A DNA stretch of 42,859 nt. Origin: Variovorax sp. KBW07 (GTDB taxonomy: Bacteria; Pseudomonadota; Gammaproteobacteria; Burkholderiales; Burkholderiaceae_C). The notes below the pieces were generated by a model. It had not been told where the DNA came from. It did no database searches and saw nothing but the letters and a program-made list of their open reading frames with translations. Positions 24,007 through 33,512 of this stretch are shown here, piece after piece (positions within the stretch are counted from its first letter, which is position 1; every line of letters begins with the position of its first letter). Location: NCBI RefSeq assembly GCF_003852515.1, contig NZ_QAJK01000096.1, positions 1-42,859 of the forward strand. The letters are read 5' to 3'. Made by a program: the position numbers and the translations under genes.

Positions 24007-24810
24007 CTAGATCAGCACCTTGCGGATGCGCGCCGACACCAGGTCGATCAGGCTCACGCTCACCACGATGATGATCATCACCGCGCAGGTCTCGGCGTAC
24101 TGGAAGCCGCGAATGATCTCCCACAGCACCACGCCGATCCCGCCCGCCCCCACCATGCCGACCACCGACGCCGAGCGGATGTTCGACTCGAAACGGTACA
24201 GCGCATACGAAATCCAAAGCGGCATCACCTGCGGCAGCACGCCATACACGATCTCGTGCAACGCACTGGCACCGGTCGAGCGGATGCCTTCCACGGGCTG
24301 CGTGTCGATGGCCTCCACGGCTTCGGCAAACAGCTTGGCCAGCACGCCGGTGGTGTGCACCCAGAGCGCCAGCACGCCGGCAAACGGCCCCAGCCCCACG
24401 GCCACCACGAACAACATGGCGAACACCATCTCGTTGATGGCGCGGCAACTGTCCATCAGGCGGCGCATCGGCTGGTAGATCCACCACGGCACGATGTTGG
24501 CCGAGGCCAGCAACGCCAGCGGCACGGCCGTCACCACGGCCAGCACCGTGCCCCACAACGCGATCTGCAGCGTGACCACCATCTCCTGCAGGTACATGCG
24601 CCACTGCGTGAAGTTGGGCGGGAAAAACTCGGCGGCATAGGTCGCCATGTTGCCGCTGTCGCGGATCAGGTCGAGCGGCCGCATGTCGGCCCCCTTCCAC
24701 GAGGCAAGCAGCAGCACCAGCAGCACGGCCCAGGACAGCTGCCACGCCAGGTTGCGCTTGGGGGCCACCGCGGAAAGCGGCGGGCGGGTCATCGGAATCG
24801 TCGAGGCCAT
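24007..24810 (-). CDS. phnE: Phosphonate ABC transporter permease
   Basis: A 267-residue inner-membrane permease for phosphonate import. About six membrane segments can be seen, the first near residues 24-36 ([13 protein letters not shown]). The coupling loop ([46 protein letters not shown]) is typical of PhnE. It works with PhnC (ATPase) and PhnD (binding protein), encoded just upstream in the order C, D, E. No clear ribosome-binding site precedes the ATG at 24810; an ATG at 24792 is the alternative. Confidence 0.95.
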   Translation of the reverse strand: MASTIPMTRPPLSAVAPKRNLAWQLSWAVLLVLLLASWKGADMRPLDLIRDSGNMATYAAEFFPPNFTQWRMYLQEMVVTLQIALWGTVLAVVTAVPLALLASANIVPWWIYQPMRRLMDSCRAINEMVFAMLFVVAVGLGPFAGVLALWVHTTGVLAKLFAEAVEAIDTQPVEGIRSTGASALHEIVYGVLPQVMPLWISYALYRFESNIRSASVVGMVGAGGIGVVLWEIIRGFQYAETCAVMIIIVVSVSLIDLVSARIRKVLI

Positions 24811-24847
24811 GGCGGTCGGTCTTTGGGGGAGCTGCTGCGGCCGGCGA

Positions 24848-25792
24848 TCAGTTCAGCGCGGCCAGTTTCTTGTCGATGTCGGCCAGGCGCGTCTTCTTGT
24901 CGGCGTCGCTCAGCACGGTGTCGGCTTCGATCTTGGTGCGCTGGCCGAACAGGTCGAGCTGGCGAATCGGCAGCAGTTGCTTGTCGCTCGATTCCTTGAA
25001 GCCCGAGAGCTTGGAGATCTTCATGACGATCTCTTTCTCGCGCGGATCGGTCTTGGCGTAGTTGAAGAAGAAGTTCTTCAGCTTGGCCTTGGTGGCTTCG
25101 GGCAGGTCCTTTCGCATGACCAGCGGGTCGAGCGGAATCAGCGGCGAGGTCCAGACGATCTTGATGTCCTTGAACTTCTCGGGGAAGCGCTCTTTCACCT
25201 TCTCCAGGTTTTCGCTGTTGTTGGTGGCCACGTCGACCTGCTTGTTGGCCACGGCCAGCGAATTGGTTTCGTGGTTGGCGCTGCGCGTCACGCGGAAGGC
25301 GGTCTTGGCGTCGATCTTGTTCTGCGCGAAGACGTAGAAGCCGGGCACCAGGTAGCCCGAGGTCGAGTTCGGGTCGCCGTTGCCGAAGCTCAGGTTCTTG
25401 GCGTTCTTCAGCACGTCGTCGAGCGTGTTGAGCGGGCTCTCACGGTTGACGATCAGGTGCGAGTAATAGCCCTGGGTGCCGTCGGCGTTGACCATCTGCG
25501 CAAACACCTCGCCGCTGGCGCGGTCCACGGCTTCCATGGCCGACTTGTTGCCGAACCAGCCCAGCTGCACCTTGTTGAAGCGCATGGCTTCGATGATGCC
25601 GGCGTAGTCGGGTGCGAAGAAGGCCGTGACCTTCAGGCCGGTCTGGCGGCTCATGTCGTCGATCAGCGGCTGCCAGTCGCCCTTGAGGTTCTGCGTCGCC
25701 TCCGTCGAGATGATGCCGAAGTTGATGTCTTGCGCAAACGCGCCGACCATGCCCAGGCCGAGGGCCAGGGCTGCACAGAGTTTCTTGATCAT
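24848..25792 (-). CDS. phnD: Phosphonate-binding periplasmic protein
   Basis: A 314-residue periplasmic binding protein for phosphonates. It has a signal peptide (residues 1-20, cut before [16 protein letters not shown]). PhnD landmarks follow: [31 protein letters not shown] and [21 protein letters not shown]. The ATG at 25792 follows GGAGTCATCC; the frame extends four codons further to a TTG that is unlikely to be used. It is the second gene of the phnCDE transporter unit. Confidence 0.96.
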   Translation of the reverse strand: MIKKLCAALALGLGMVGAFAQDINFGIISTEATQNLKGDWQPLIDDMSRQTGLKVTAFFAPDYAGIIEAMRFNKVQLGWFGNKSAMEAVDRASGEVFAQMVNADGTQGYYSHLIVNRESPLNTLDDVLKNAKNLSFGNGDPNSTSGYLVPGFYVFAQNKIDAKTAFRVTRSANHETNSLAVANKQVDVATNNSENLEKVKERFPEKFKDIKIVWTSPLIPLDPLVMRKDLPEATKAKLKNFFFNYAKTDPREKEIVMKISKLSGFKESSDKQLLPIRQLDLFGQRTKIEADTVLSDADKKTRLADIDKKLAALN

Positions 25793-25858
25793 GGATGACT
25801 CCAAAGGGGAACGTTGGGAAAGAAAACGGGGGCGCGCCGACGTGGCGCGCGGAATAAA

Positions 25859-26755
25859 TCAGGCGACGTTGGCCGGGCGCGCGGCCCACGGCATGGCCAT
25901 GGGCGGCGTCGGCACATGCACGCTGGCGCCTTCGGTGGCCGGCGGCACCGACGAAGCCGGCGCGGTCGGCACCGCGGGCCGCAGCAGTTCTTCGGCCTGC
26001 ACGCCATACAGCTCGTGCAGCAGCGCGGGCGTGAGCGCCGACGACGGTCCGTCGAACACCACCTGGCCTTGGTTCAGCGCCACCACGCGCGGGCAGTACT
26101 TCATGGCGATCTCGACCTGGTGCAGCGACACCACCACGGTGCAGCCGTCTTCGCGGTTGATGCGCGCCAGGATCTCCATCACCTTGCGCGACGACTCGGG
26201 GTCGAGCGAGGCGATGGGCTCGTCGGCCAACACCACCTTGGCGCCCTGCACCAGCGTGCGTGCAATGGCGGCGCGCTGCTGCTGTCCGCCCGACAGGGTG
26301 GACGCACGCTGCGCATGGCAGTCGGCAATGCCCACGCGCGCCAGTGCTTCAAGGGCCAGTGCGCGCTCCTGCGCCGTGAACAGGCGCATCCAGCTGCGCC
26401 ACCAGGGCATGCGGTGCAGCGAACCCACCAGCACGTTCACCAGCACCGGCAGCCGCGCCACGAGGTTGAACTGCTGGAACACGAAGCCCACCTGCGAGCG
26501 CACCTTGCGGATGTCGCGATGGATGCGGCCGCCCTGTTGCACGCAGCGCCCGTCGATCTCCACCAGCGACTGCGTGGCGCCGTCGGCCGCCACCAGCCCC
26601 GCGATGTGGCGCAGCAGCGTCGACTTGCCGGAGCCCGAGGCGCCGATAAGCGCCACCATTTCCCCGCGCGCCACGTCGAGGTTGATGTCGCGCAACGCAT
26701 GCTTGCCGTTGGCAAAGTGCTTGTTGAGCTGGCGGATATGCAAAAGAGAGTTCAT
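25859..26755 (-). CDS. phnC: Phosphonate ABC transporter ATP-binding protein
   Basis: A 298-residue ATPase of the phosphonate importer. Walker A is GASGSGKST, the signature LSGGQQQR, Walker [12 protein letters not shown] and the switch His lies in SLHQVE. A C-terminal extension of about 50 residues rich in Pro, Ala and Thr is unusual compared with E. coli PhnC (262 residues). The start ATG at 26755 lies 13 bases after a PhnF-type palindrome, so the transporter probably has its own regulated promoter in the 92-base gap after phnM. Confidence 0.95.
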   Translation of the reverse strand: MNSLLHIRQLNKHFANGKHALRDINLDVARGEMVALIGASGSGKSTLLRHIAGLVAADGATQSLVEIDGRCVQQGGRIHRDIRKVRSQVGFVFQQFNLVARLPVLVNVLVGSLHRMPWWRSWMRLFTAQERALALEALARVGIADCHAQRASTLSGGQQQRAAIARTLVQGAKVVLADEPIASLDPESSRKVMEILARINREDGCTVVVSLHQVEIAMKYCPRVVALNQGQVVFDGPSSALTPALLHELYGVQAEELLRPAVPTAPASSVPPATEGASVHVPTPPMAMPWAARPANVA

Positions 26756-26768
26756 GGCAGGCCTAAAG

Positions 26769-26780
26769 TCGTCTAGACAA
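26769..26780. promoter_or_regulatory. Probable PhnF operator ahead of phnC
   Basis: TCGTCTAGACAA contains the perfect palindrome GTCTAGAC. It differs from the site at 32701-32712 (TTGTATAGACAA) at two positions. Both lie just in front of the two phn transcription units, and phnF is in the locus, so a shared PhnF operator is the simple reading. Confidence 0.65.
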
Positions 26781-26847
26781 GTGAAGTCTCGCCAACCGGT
26801 ATGACGCTGCGGCGACACTTCGGCGACGAGCGCGTGTCACTTCGGTT

Positions 26848-28002
26848 TCAGATGACGCGGCGCCCTTCGCGCCATACGCCGCGCACCAGCGGATGCCGCA
26901 CGCCGCCGGGCAAGGTGCACATGCGCACCTGCACCAGGTCCGCGCGCAGCCCCGCTTCGAGCGCACCGCGGTCTTGCAGCCGCGCGGCGCGTGCAGGTGC
27001 CTGCGTCACCATGGACACGGCCTGCGGCAGCGTGACGAGTGCATCGTCCACCAGCCGCATCGCCGCGCCCAGCAGGCTGCTCGGCACGTAGTCGGACGAA
27101 AGAATGTCGAGCAGGCCGTCGCGCGCCAGGTCGGCCGCCGCCACGTTGCCCGAGTGCGAGCCGCCGCGCATCACGTTCGGCCCGCCCATCACGTTGGCCA
27201 GGCCATGCGCACGCGCCGCGCGCGCCGCCGCCAGCGTGGTCGGAAACTCCGACATGCTCGCGCCCTCGGCGTGAGCCTGCTCCACATGCGCCACCGTGGT
27301 GTCGTCGTGGCTGGCCAGCGCAATGCCGTGGGTGCGGCAGTAGTCGACGAAGTGCCGGCGGTGCGGTTGCGCGTACGCGGTCTGCAGCCGGCCCGAATCG
27401 GCCACGCGCATTTCGAACTTGCTGTCGCTCCAGCCCTTCTTGCCGGTGTAGTACACGCGCGCCAGCTCGATGTCTTCCCATTGGCGCTGGCCCGGCGTGT
27501 GGTCCATCAGCGAAATCAGCGACAGCCGCGCATGCCCGCGAAACGGCTCGAACAGCTCGATGGTGTTGGGCGCGGGCAGCTCGCAGCGCACGTGCAGGTG
27601 ATGGTCGGCGCGCAACAGGTCTTGCGCGGCGCAGGCATCGAGCATCGAAAGCGTGGCGCCCCAGGTGCTGCCGCGCAGGCTCTCGGGGTCGGCCTCGCCC
27701 ACGCCGAGCGCATCGAACACCGTGGTAATGCCCGCGGCAGCCACCTCGGCGTCGTGCGCCAGCAGCGCCGGCAACGGGTTCCAGTGCACCTTCGGGCGCG
27801 GCATCAGGTGGCGCTCGAAGTTGTCGGTATGAATCTCGACCAGGCCCGGCAGCAGGTAGTCGCCGTCCAGGTCGATCGAGCCTTCCGCGCTCGGGCCGCC
27901 GTGAATCGCATCGATGCGCCCGCCAGCCACCGACAGCGAACCCGACACCACCTCGTCCGGCAGCACCATGCGTGCATTCGAAAACACCATGCGCGCGCTC
28001 AT
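26848..28002 (-). CDS. phnM: Alpha-D-ribose 1-methylphosphonate 5-triphosphate diphosphatase
   Basis: A 384-residue amidohydrolase-superfamily enzyme. PhnM removes diphosphate from alkylphosphonate ribose triphosphate, giving the 5-phosphate that PhnJ cleaves. Metal motifs include VEIHTDNFERHLMPRPKVHW near residues 56-75, ALASHDDTT, and the late SSDYVPSSLL segment of the family. The start overlaps the phnL stop (ATGA at 27999-28002). It is the last gene of the phnGHIJKLM run. Confidence 0.96.
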   Translation of the reverse strand: MSARMVFSNARMVLPDEVVSGSLSVAGGRIDAIHGGPSAEGSIDLDGDYLLPGLVEIHTDNFERHLMPRPKVHWNPLPALLAHDAEVAAAGITTVFDALGVGEADPESLRGSTWGATLSMLDACAAQDLLRADHHLHVRCELPAPNTIELFEPFRGHARLSLISLMDHTPGQRQWEDIELARVYYTGKKGWSDSKFEMRVADSGRLQTAYAQPHRRHFVDYCRTHGIALASHDDTTVAHVEQAHAEGASMSEFPTTLAAARAARAHGLANVMGGPNVMRGGSHSGNVAAADLARDGLLDILSSDYVPSSLLGAAMRLVDDALVTLPQAVSMVTQAPARAARLQDRGALEAGLRADLVQVRMCTLPGGVRHPLVRGVWREGRRVI

Positions 28003-28712
28003 TGCTGGCTCCTGAATTCGCCGACGTTGACGCGGCGCGTGGCCACCGCGGCCCCCACTTCCGCGTCGTGGAAGATGCCGACCGTGGCGGCGCCGCGCGC
28101 CGTGGCCTCGCGGATCAGCGCGATGACCGTGTCGGTGTTGGCCGCGTCCAGCGACGCGGTGGGCTCGTCGAGCAACAGCAGCGGCTTCGGCTTGATCATG
28201 TTGCGGGCGATGTTGATGCGCTGCTGCTCGCCACCGGAAAAGGTGGCGGGCGGCAGGTGCCACAGGCGCTCGGGAATGCGCAGCCGCGTGAGCCAGCGGC
28301 GCGCCTCTTCGCGCGCGGCCTCGATGCCGGCGGGGTCGTCGCCGGCGTCTTCGGCCAGCGGCTCGGCCACCACGTCGAGGGCCGGCACCCGCGGGATCAC
28401 GCGCAGGAACTGGCTCACGTAGCCGATGGTGTCGCGGCGCAGCCGCACCAGCTCGCGCGGCGTGACCTGCGTCACGTCGACCGGTCCGTCTTGCGACTGC
28501 ACGGTGATGTGGCCCTGGCTCGCGCGGTAGTTGGCATAGATGAGCTTGAGCAGCGTGCTCTTGCCCAGGCCCGAGGCGCCGTCGAGCACCACGCATTCGC
28601 CGGCCGAGACGCTCAGCTCGACCTGGTCGAACACCGACAGCTCCAGCTGGTTCTGGTGGTGCAGCGTGAAGCGCTTGGCCACGCCCTGGATGTGAAGCAA
28701 TGGAGTCGTCAT
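27999..28712 (-). CDS. phnL: C-P lyase complex ATP-binding protein PhnL
   Basis: A 237-residue ABC-type ATPase needed for C-P lyase activity; it binds the core complex rather than a membrane permease. Walker A is GASGLGKST, with FSGGEQQRINIARNMI as the signature and LLLLDEPTASLD as Walker B. GYVSQFLRVIPRVPALDVVAEPL is typical of PhnL. Stop and start codons overlap with phnM and phnK (ATGA on both sides). Confidence 0.95.
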   Translation of the reverse strand: MTTPLLHIQGVAKRFTLHHQNQLELSVFDQVELSVSAGECVVLDGASGLGKSTLLKLIYANYRASQGHITVQSQDGPVDVTQVTPRELVRLRRDTIGYVSQFLRVIPRVPALDVVAEPLAEDAGDDPAGIEAAREEARRWLTRLRIPERLWHLPPATFSGGEQQRINIARNMIKPKPLLLLDEPTASLDAANTDTVIALIREATARGAATVGIFHDAEVGAAVATRRVNVGEFRSQQ

Positions 28713-29497
28713 GGGGTGAGCACCGAAGAAACGAGCAATTGGGTGTAGGCGTGCTGCGGGTCGTCCAGCACCTGGTCGGTCAGGCCCGACTCGACCACGC
28801 GGCCGTGCTGCATCACGACCATGCGGTGCGCGAGCAGGCGCGCCACGGCCAGGTCGTGCGTGACCACGATGGCGGCCAGCTGCATCTGCCGCGTGAGCTG
28901 GCGCAGCAGGTCGAGCAGGCGGGCCTGCACCGACACGTCGAGCCCCGAGGTCGGCTCGTCCATGAACATGAGGCGCGGCTGCGTGACCAGGTTGCGCGCG
29001 ATCTGCAGGCGCTGCCGCATGCCGCCCGAGAAGGTGCGCGGCGCGTCGTCGATGCGCTGCGGATCGATCTCCACGCGCTGCAGCCATTCGGCGGCGGTGG
29101 CACGCAGGCGTCCGTAGTGGCGTTCGCCCAGGCCCATGAGCCGCTCGCCGACGTTGGCGCCGGCCGACACATCCATGCGCAGGCCATCGGCCGGGTTCTG
29201 GTGCACGAAGCCCCAGTCGGTACGGGCCAGCAGGCGCTGCTGGGCTTCGGTCATCGAGAAGATGTCCTGCAGCCCGCCGCCGCGCACCTGGAACTCGACG
29301 CTGCCGGCATCGGGCTTGTCGCGCGCCGCGATGGCGTTCAGCAGCGTCGACTTGCCGGAGCCCGACTCGCCGACCACGGCCAGCACTTCGCCGGGCCACA
29401 GATCAAAGGATGCGTCATGCAGCGCCACGCGGTCGCCGTAGCGCTTGCCGATGCCGCGCACGCGCAGCAAGGGAGGATGGGAAAGTGCGGCGTTCAT
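28709..29497 (-). CDS. phnK: C-P lyase complex ATP-binding protein PhnK
   Basis: A 262-residue ABC-type ATPase that docks on the PhnGHIJ core and drives its opening. Walker A is GESGSGKST, the signature FSGGMRQRLQIARNL, Walker B LMFMDEPTSGLD and the switch His lies in VVTHDLAV. WGFVHQNPADGLRMDVSAGANVGERL is a PhnK hallmark. The ATG at 29497 overlaps the phnJ stop (ATGA). Length and motifs agree with the family. Confidence 0.96.
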   Translation of the reverse strand: MNAALSHPPLLRVRGIGKRYGDRVALHDASFDLWPGEVLAVVGESGSGKSTLLNAIAARDKPDAGSVEFQVRGGGLQDIFSMTEAQQRLLARTDWGFVHQNPADGLRMDVSAGANVGERLMGLGERHYGRLRATAAEWLQRVEIDPQRIDDAPRTFSGGMRQRLQIARNLVTQPRLMFMDEPTSGLDVSVQARLLDLLRQLTRQMQLAAIVVTHDLAVARLLAHRMVVMQHGRVVESGLTDQVLDDPQHAYTQLLVSSVLTP

Positions 29498-30372
29498 GCG
29501 GTGGCCTGTTCTTCGGGTGCGGCGGCTTGCGCGGCCGGCACTTGCTGGCGCGACTGGCAGTAGTCGGAGTCCGAGCACACGTGCATGCGCGAGCCCCGGT
29601 CGTCGGTGATGATTTCGTCGAGAAAGCTGTCGGTCGCGCCGCACAGCGCGCAGGGTTCGTCCCAGCGCTGCACCTCGAACGGGTGGTCGTCGAAGCCCAG
29701 GCTCTCGACCGGCGTGTACGGCGGCAGCGCATAGATGCGCTTTTCGCGGCCCGCGCCGAAGAGCTGCAGCGCGGGGTTCATGTGCAGCTTGGGGTTGTCG
29801 AACTTGGGAATCGGCGACGGCGACATCACGTAGCGGCCATTCACCAGCACCGGGTAGTCGTAGGTGGTGGCGATGTGCCCGTAGCGCGCGATGTCTTCGT
29901 ACAGCTTCACGTGCATCAGGCCGTATTCGGCCAGCGCATGCAGCGTGCGCGTGGTGGTTTCGCGCGGCTCCAGCCGCTGCATCGGCTCGGGCACCGGCAC
30001 CTGGTACACCAGCACCTGGCCTTCGGCCAGCGGCGCTTCGGGAATGCGGTGGCGCGTCTGGATCAGCGTCGCCTCGGTGGTGCGCGTGGTCGTCTCCACG
30101 CCCGTGGTGCGCTGGAAGAAGCGGCGGATGTTGACCGCGTTGACGGTGTCGTCCGAGCCCTGGTCGATGACCTTGAGCACGTCTTTCGGCCCGATCACCG
30201 CGGCCGTGACCTGGATGCCGCCGGTGCCCCAGCCGTAGGGCAGCGGCATCTCGCGCGAACCGAAGGGCACCTGGTAGCCGGGAATGGCCACCGCCTTCAG
30301 GATGGCGCGGCGGATCATGCGCTTGGTGCGCTCGTCGAGGTAGGCGAAGTTGTAGGTGGTGGCTGTGGTCAT
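29494..30372 (-). CDS. phnJ: Carbon-phosphorus lyase, radical SAM-type enzyme
   Basis: A 292-residue enzyme that cleaves the C-P bond of ribose-1-phosphonate-5-phosphate by S-adenosylmethionine radical chemistry, giving the alkane and the 1,2-cyclic phosphate. The four cysteines of the unusual cluster motif fall at C241, C244, C266 and C272 (EPCALCG then HVCSDSDYC), the same numbering as in E. coli, and the radical-bearing glycine is Gly32 (IPGYQVPFGSREMPLPYGWG). All catalytic residues are intact. The start overlaps the phnI stop. Confidence 0.97.
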   Translation of the reverse strand: MTTATTYNFAYLDERTKRMIRRAILKAVAIPGYQVPFGSREMPLPYGWGTGGIQVTAAVIGPKDVLKVIDQGSDDTVNAVNIRRFFQRTTGVETTTRTTEATLIQTRHRIPEAPLAEGQVLVYQVPVPEPMQRLEPRETTTRTLHALAEYGLMHVKLYEDIARYGHIATTYDYPVLVNGRYVMSPSPIPKFDNPKLHMNPALQLFGAGREKRIYALPPYTPVESLGFDDHPFEVQRWDEPCALCGATDSFLDEIITDDRGSRMHVCSDSDYCQSRQQVPAAQAAAPEEQATA

Positions 30373-31499
30373 GGCTGTTCTCCCGTGGCTTCTTCCTCGT
30401 TCCCGCGTGGGGTCGCGCGCATCTTTCGCACGAGCTCCAGCTCGGACTGGAAGTCGACGTAGTGCGGCAGCTTCAGGTGTTGCACGAAGCCCGAGGCTTC
30501 GAGGCTGTCGCTGTGCGAGAGCACGAATTCCTGCATCTGCGCGGGCGCCTCGATGGCCTCGCCCAGTTCTTCGGCGCGCAGCGCGCGGTCGACCAGGCTC
30601 ATGGCCATGGCCTTGCGCTCGCTGTGCCCGAAGGCCAGGCCGTAGCCACGCGTGAACTGCGGCGGCTCGGTCTTGCTGCCGGCGAACTGGTTCACCATTT
30701 CGCATTCGGTGAGTTCCATGTCGCCGATGGAAATGGTGAAGGGCAGCTCTTCGGGCGCCAGCTCCAGCTCGACGCTGCCGACGCGGATCTCGCCGACGAA
30801 GGGATGGCTGTGCGAATAGCCGCGCTGCGTCGAATAGGCCATGGCCAGCAGGAAGCCTTCGTCGCCGCGCGCCAGGTTCTGCAGGCGCGTGGCGCGGTCG
30901 GCGGGAAAGCGCAGCGGCGTTCGCGTGAGGTCGACCGGCGCGGGGTCGCCGGGCGGCACCTCGTGGGTTTCGATCAGGCCTTCGTGGTTCAGCAGGTCGA
31001 CCACGCGCGGTGTGACGGTGGGCGAGGTGGCTGCGTTGGCGGCATTGGCGCCGGTGCGCGTGGCGGCCTGCGCCGAATCGGCATTGGCCGCGTTCGCCAG
31101 CAGCGTGAAGTCCAGCAGGCGCTGCGTGTAGTCGTAGGTCGCGCCCAGCACCTGCCCGCCCGGCAGGTCCTTGAAAGTGGCGGAGATGCGGCGGTCGAGC
31201 TGCATGCGCGCGGTGTCGAGTGCCACACTGGTGCCCAGCCGCGGCAGCGTGGCGCGGTAGGCGCGCAGCAGGAAGATGGCCTCGACCATGTCGCCCGCCG
31301 CCTGCTTGATGGCCAGCGCGGCCAGCTCGGGGTCGTACACCGAGCCCTCGGTCATCACGCGGTCGACCGCGAGCTTGAGCTGCGCGCGGATCTGCGCAAC
31401 CGACAGCTCGGGCGTGCCCGTGTCGCCGCGGCGTTGTTCGGCCAGCAGCTCGTAGCTGCTGAGGATGGCGGCTTCACCGCCCTTGACGGCAACGTACAT
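30369..31499 (-). CDS. phnI: C-P lyase core subunit, nucleosidase PhnI
   Basis: A 376-residue core subunit. With PhnG, PhnH and PhnL it exchanges the adenine of ATP for the phosphonate. It starts MYVAVKGGEAAILSSYELL and carries AMAYSTQRGYSHSHPFVGEIRVG and a glutamate-rich IGDMELTECEMVNQF, all typical. An alanine/asparagine-rich insert near residues 135-165 (NAANADSAQAATRTGANAAN) makes it about 20 residues longer than the E. coli protein. The start is one base after the phnH stop. Confidence 0.96.
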   Translation of the reverse strand: MYVAVKGGEAAILSSYELLAEQRRGDTGTPELSVAQIRAQLKLAVDRVMTEGSVYDPELAALAIKQAAGDMVEAIFLLRAYRATLPRLGTSVALDTARMQLDRRISATFKDLPGGQVLGATYDYTQRLLDFTLLANAANADSAQAATRTGANAANAATSPTVTPRVVDLLNHEGLIETHEVPPGDPAPVDLTRTPLRFPADRATRLQNLARGDEGFLLAMAYSTQRGYSHSHPFVGEIRVGSVELELAPEELPFTISIGDMELTECEMVNQFAGSKTEPPQFTRGYGLAFGHSERKAMAMSLVDRALRAEELGEAIEAPAQMQEFVLSHSDSLEASGFVQHLKLPHYVDFQSELELVRKMRATPRGNEEEATGEQP

Positions 31500-31500
31500 C

Positions 31501-32181
31501 TCAAGCCTCCCCTTCTTCGGTGCGCGCTTCGATGCGCGCATCGATGTGCGTGGTGCGCGGCAAGCCGACGATCTGTTGCGGCGCGGCCAGGAACAGGTCG
31601 ATGCCGCGCGGAAACCCGGCGTGATTGGCAGCCCACTGCACGGTGAAGGCCGAGTCGCCGGGGCGCGGAAGGCCGCCGACTTCGATGCGCGTGCTGTGCT
31701 GGATGCCGGGGCCGCGCAGCGTCCAGGCTTGTGCGTTGGCTGCATTAACGTCGCTGCCGTCACGGCCTTCGCTCAGTGCGGCCACGTCGAGCACGCAGGT
31801 GGCCGACTGGTCGGGGTAGGCATCGCTGCCGTGGGCAAAGCGCTCGAGCGCCGGGCACTCGTCGCCCTGCGCGACCCACGCGAACTGCGCCTGGTCCGGC
31901 GCATCGACCAGCACGCAGCCGGTGTGAAAGCGCAGCCATGCGGCGGCATCGCTGGCCGCCAGCGAGGGCGAGAGCCACAGCGTGCAATCGGGATCGAGCA
32001 GCGCCAGCAGCAGCGCGGCCGATGCGGGGTGGCCGCGCGATGGCGTCTGTGCGTCGTGCGGCAGCGCGGTCACGCGGCCGGGGTGCGACAGCGCCTGCAG
32101 CGCCGCGCGAAACACCGACTGGCTGCCCAGTGCCGCGTCGGAAAAACCGGCGCCGAGTTTCGAAAGGTCGTGGGTGTTCAT
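31501..32181 (-). CDS. phnH: C-P lyase core subunit PhnH
   Basis: A 226-residue structural and catalytic-core partner of PhnG, PhnI and PhnJ. Typical parts are FRAALQALSHPGRV near the N-terminus, LLLALLDPDCTLWLSP, and LRGPGIQHSTRIEVGG with FPRGIDLFLAA near the end. It is some 30 residues longer than E. coli PhnH, mostly through loops. The start overlaps the phnG stop (ATGA). Confidence 0.95.
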   Translation of the reverse strand: MNTHDLSKLGAGFSDAALGSQSVFRAALQALSHPGRVTALPHDAQTPSRGHPASAALLLALLDPDCTLWLSPSLAASDAAAWLRFHTGCVLVDAPDQAQFAWVAQGDECPALERFAHGSDAYPDQSATCVLDVAALSEGRDGSDVNAANAQAWTLRGPGIQHSTRIEVGGLPRPGDSAFTVQWAANHAGFPRGIDLFLAAPQQIVGLPRTTHIDARIEARTEEGEA

Positions 32182-32681
32182 TCGTCGCCCTCCTCTTCGT
32201 CGGCGACACCGGCTTCACGAGCCACGGTGAAGAACTCGACCTTGCTGCTCTGCGCGCGGGCATGGCGCCTTGCGCGTTGCAGCGCCAGGTGGCGGCGCAC
32301 CGGCACCAGCAGTTGGGTGTTCAGCAAGGCTTGCTGTTCGGGGTCTTGCAGCAGCGCATCGGCCACGGCGGCCAGTTGCGCCTGGCGGTGCGAGCGGCCC
32401 AGCACGTAGGCCACGCCGACCGCATCGGCGCCTTCGCCCAGGCGAAGCGCGCAGCGCGTCACCGTGACCTCGCCCACGTTGAATCGCTCGCCGGTGCCGC
32501 CGGCGCGGCCCTGCACCATGACCAGCCCGGTTTCGGGCGGACGCAGCCAATGCGGCGTGTGCTGCGCATGCGCACCCAGAGCGGGCTCCAGCAGTTCGAG
32601 CGGTGCCCGTGCCAGCGTTGCCATCCACTGCGCCCGGTCGAGCGGATGTGCGGCCGGTTCCGTGTCAAAAGCATGAAACAT
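32178..32681 (-). CDS. phnG: C-P lyase core subunit PhnG
   Basis: A 167-residue subunit, first gene of the phnGHIJKLM run. It shows the family's RAQWMATLARAPLELLEPAL, WLRPPETGLVMVQGRAGGTGERFNVGEVTVTRCALRL and YVLGRSHRQAQLAAVADALLQD. The acidic C-terminal tail (DEEEGDE) is a local feature. No Shine-Dalgarno sequence is clear before the ATG; a PhnF-type palindrome ends 20 bases upstream. Confidence 0.95.
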   Translation of the reverse strand: MFHAFDTEPAAHPLDRAQWMATLARAPLELLEPALGAHAQHTPHWLRPPETGLVMVQGRAGGTGERFNVGEVTVTRCALRLGEGADAVGVAYVLGRSHRQAQLAAVADALLQDPEQQALLNTQLLVPVRRHLALQRARRHARAQSSKVEFFTVAREAGVADEEEGDE

Positions 32682-32700
32682 GAAAGTGATATTCTGAAAG

Positions 32701-32712
32701 TTGTATAGACAA
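32701..32712. promoter_or_regulatory. Probable PhnF operator between phnG and phnF
   Basis: TTGTATAGACAA, a 12-base palindrome with a single mismatched pair, lies in the 75-base divergent gap, 19 bases from phnG and 44 from phnF. It matches the site ahead of phnC at ten of twelve positions. It would allow PhnF to repress both directions. Confidence 0.7.
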
Positions 32713-32756
32713 ATTGAACAACCGGCGCGAGCTTAGAGAGCGCACAAGACGACTTC

Positions 32757-33512
32757 ATGACAACCACAACAAGTTCTTCCGCATCGCTTCCCGCGCGCCC
32801 CGCTCGCGACAGTTTCTGGACCCGCATCGCCGCCGACCTCGCCGACGCCATTGCGCGCGGCGTCTATCCGCCGGGCCAGCGGCTGCCTTCCGAACACGCG
32901 CTGGCCGAGCAGTTCGGCGTCAACCGCCACACCATCCGCCGCTCGCTGGCCGACCTCATCAGCCAGGGCCTGCTACGCGCGACGCAAGGCAGCGGCACCT
33001 ATGTCGAAGAGTTCGCGGTCGACATCGCACTGGGCAAGCGCCCGCGGCACCACCAGCGTCTGGCGCAGGCCGGCTTGCGTGGCGCACTGCACGTGGTGAC
33101 CGCCAGCACCGTGCGCGCCACCGCCGCGCAAGCGCGCGCGCTCGACGTTGCGGCGCGCAGCACGCTGCTGTGCATGAACCTGATCGGCGACGCCGAAGGA
33201 CAACCGCTGCACTTCAGCGAGCGCTTCTTTCCGCTGCCGCGCTTTGCCGGGCTCGAGGCCGTGGTGCGCGAAACGGGCTCCATCACGGCCGGCTTCGCGG
33301 CGCATGGCGTGGACGACTACACGCGGCGCGAGAGCCGCATCACCGCGCAGATGCCCGAGGCCCCGGTGGCCACGCAGTTGCGCCAGCCCGTGGGCCGGCC
33401 GGTGCTGTTCGTCGAGAGCGTGAACGTGGACACCGCCGGCGTGCCGATCGAATACGCGCGCACCTGGTTTGCCGGCGACCGCACCACGCTGACGGTGAAG
33501 CACGATGAATGA
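32757..33512 (+). CDS. phnF: GntR/HutC-family repressor of phosphonate genes
   Basis: A 251-residue regulator: GntR winged helix (about 20-88, YPPGQRLPSEHALAEQFGVNRHTIRRSLADLISQGLL, then the GSGTYV wing) and a C-terminal UTRA ligand domain of the HutC type. It is divergent from phnG, as is usual for phnF. The ligand is probably a phosphonate or a pathway intermediate (inference). The next gene begins before its stop codon, an 8-base overlap. Confidence 0.93.
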   Translation: MTTTTSSSASLPARPARDSFWTRIAADLADAIARGVYPPGQRLPSEHALAEQFGVNRHTIRRSLADLISQGLLRATQGSGTYVEEFAVDIALGKRPRHHQRLAQAGLRGALHVVTASTVRATAAQARALDVAARSTLLCMNLIGDAEGQPLHFSERFFPLPRFAGLEAVVRETGSITAGFAAHGVDDYTRRESRITAQMPEAPVATQLRQPVGRPVLFVESVNVDTAGVPIEYARTWFAGDRTTLTVKHDE

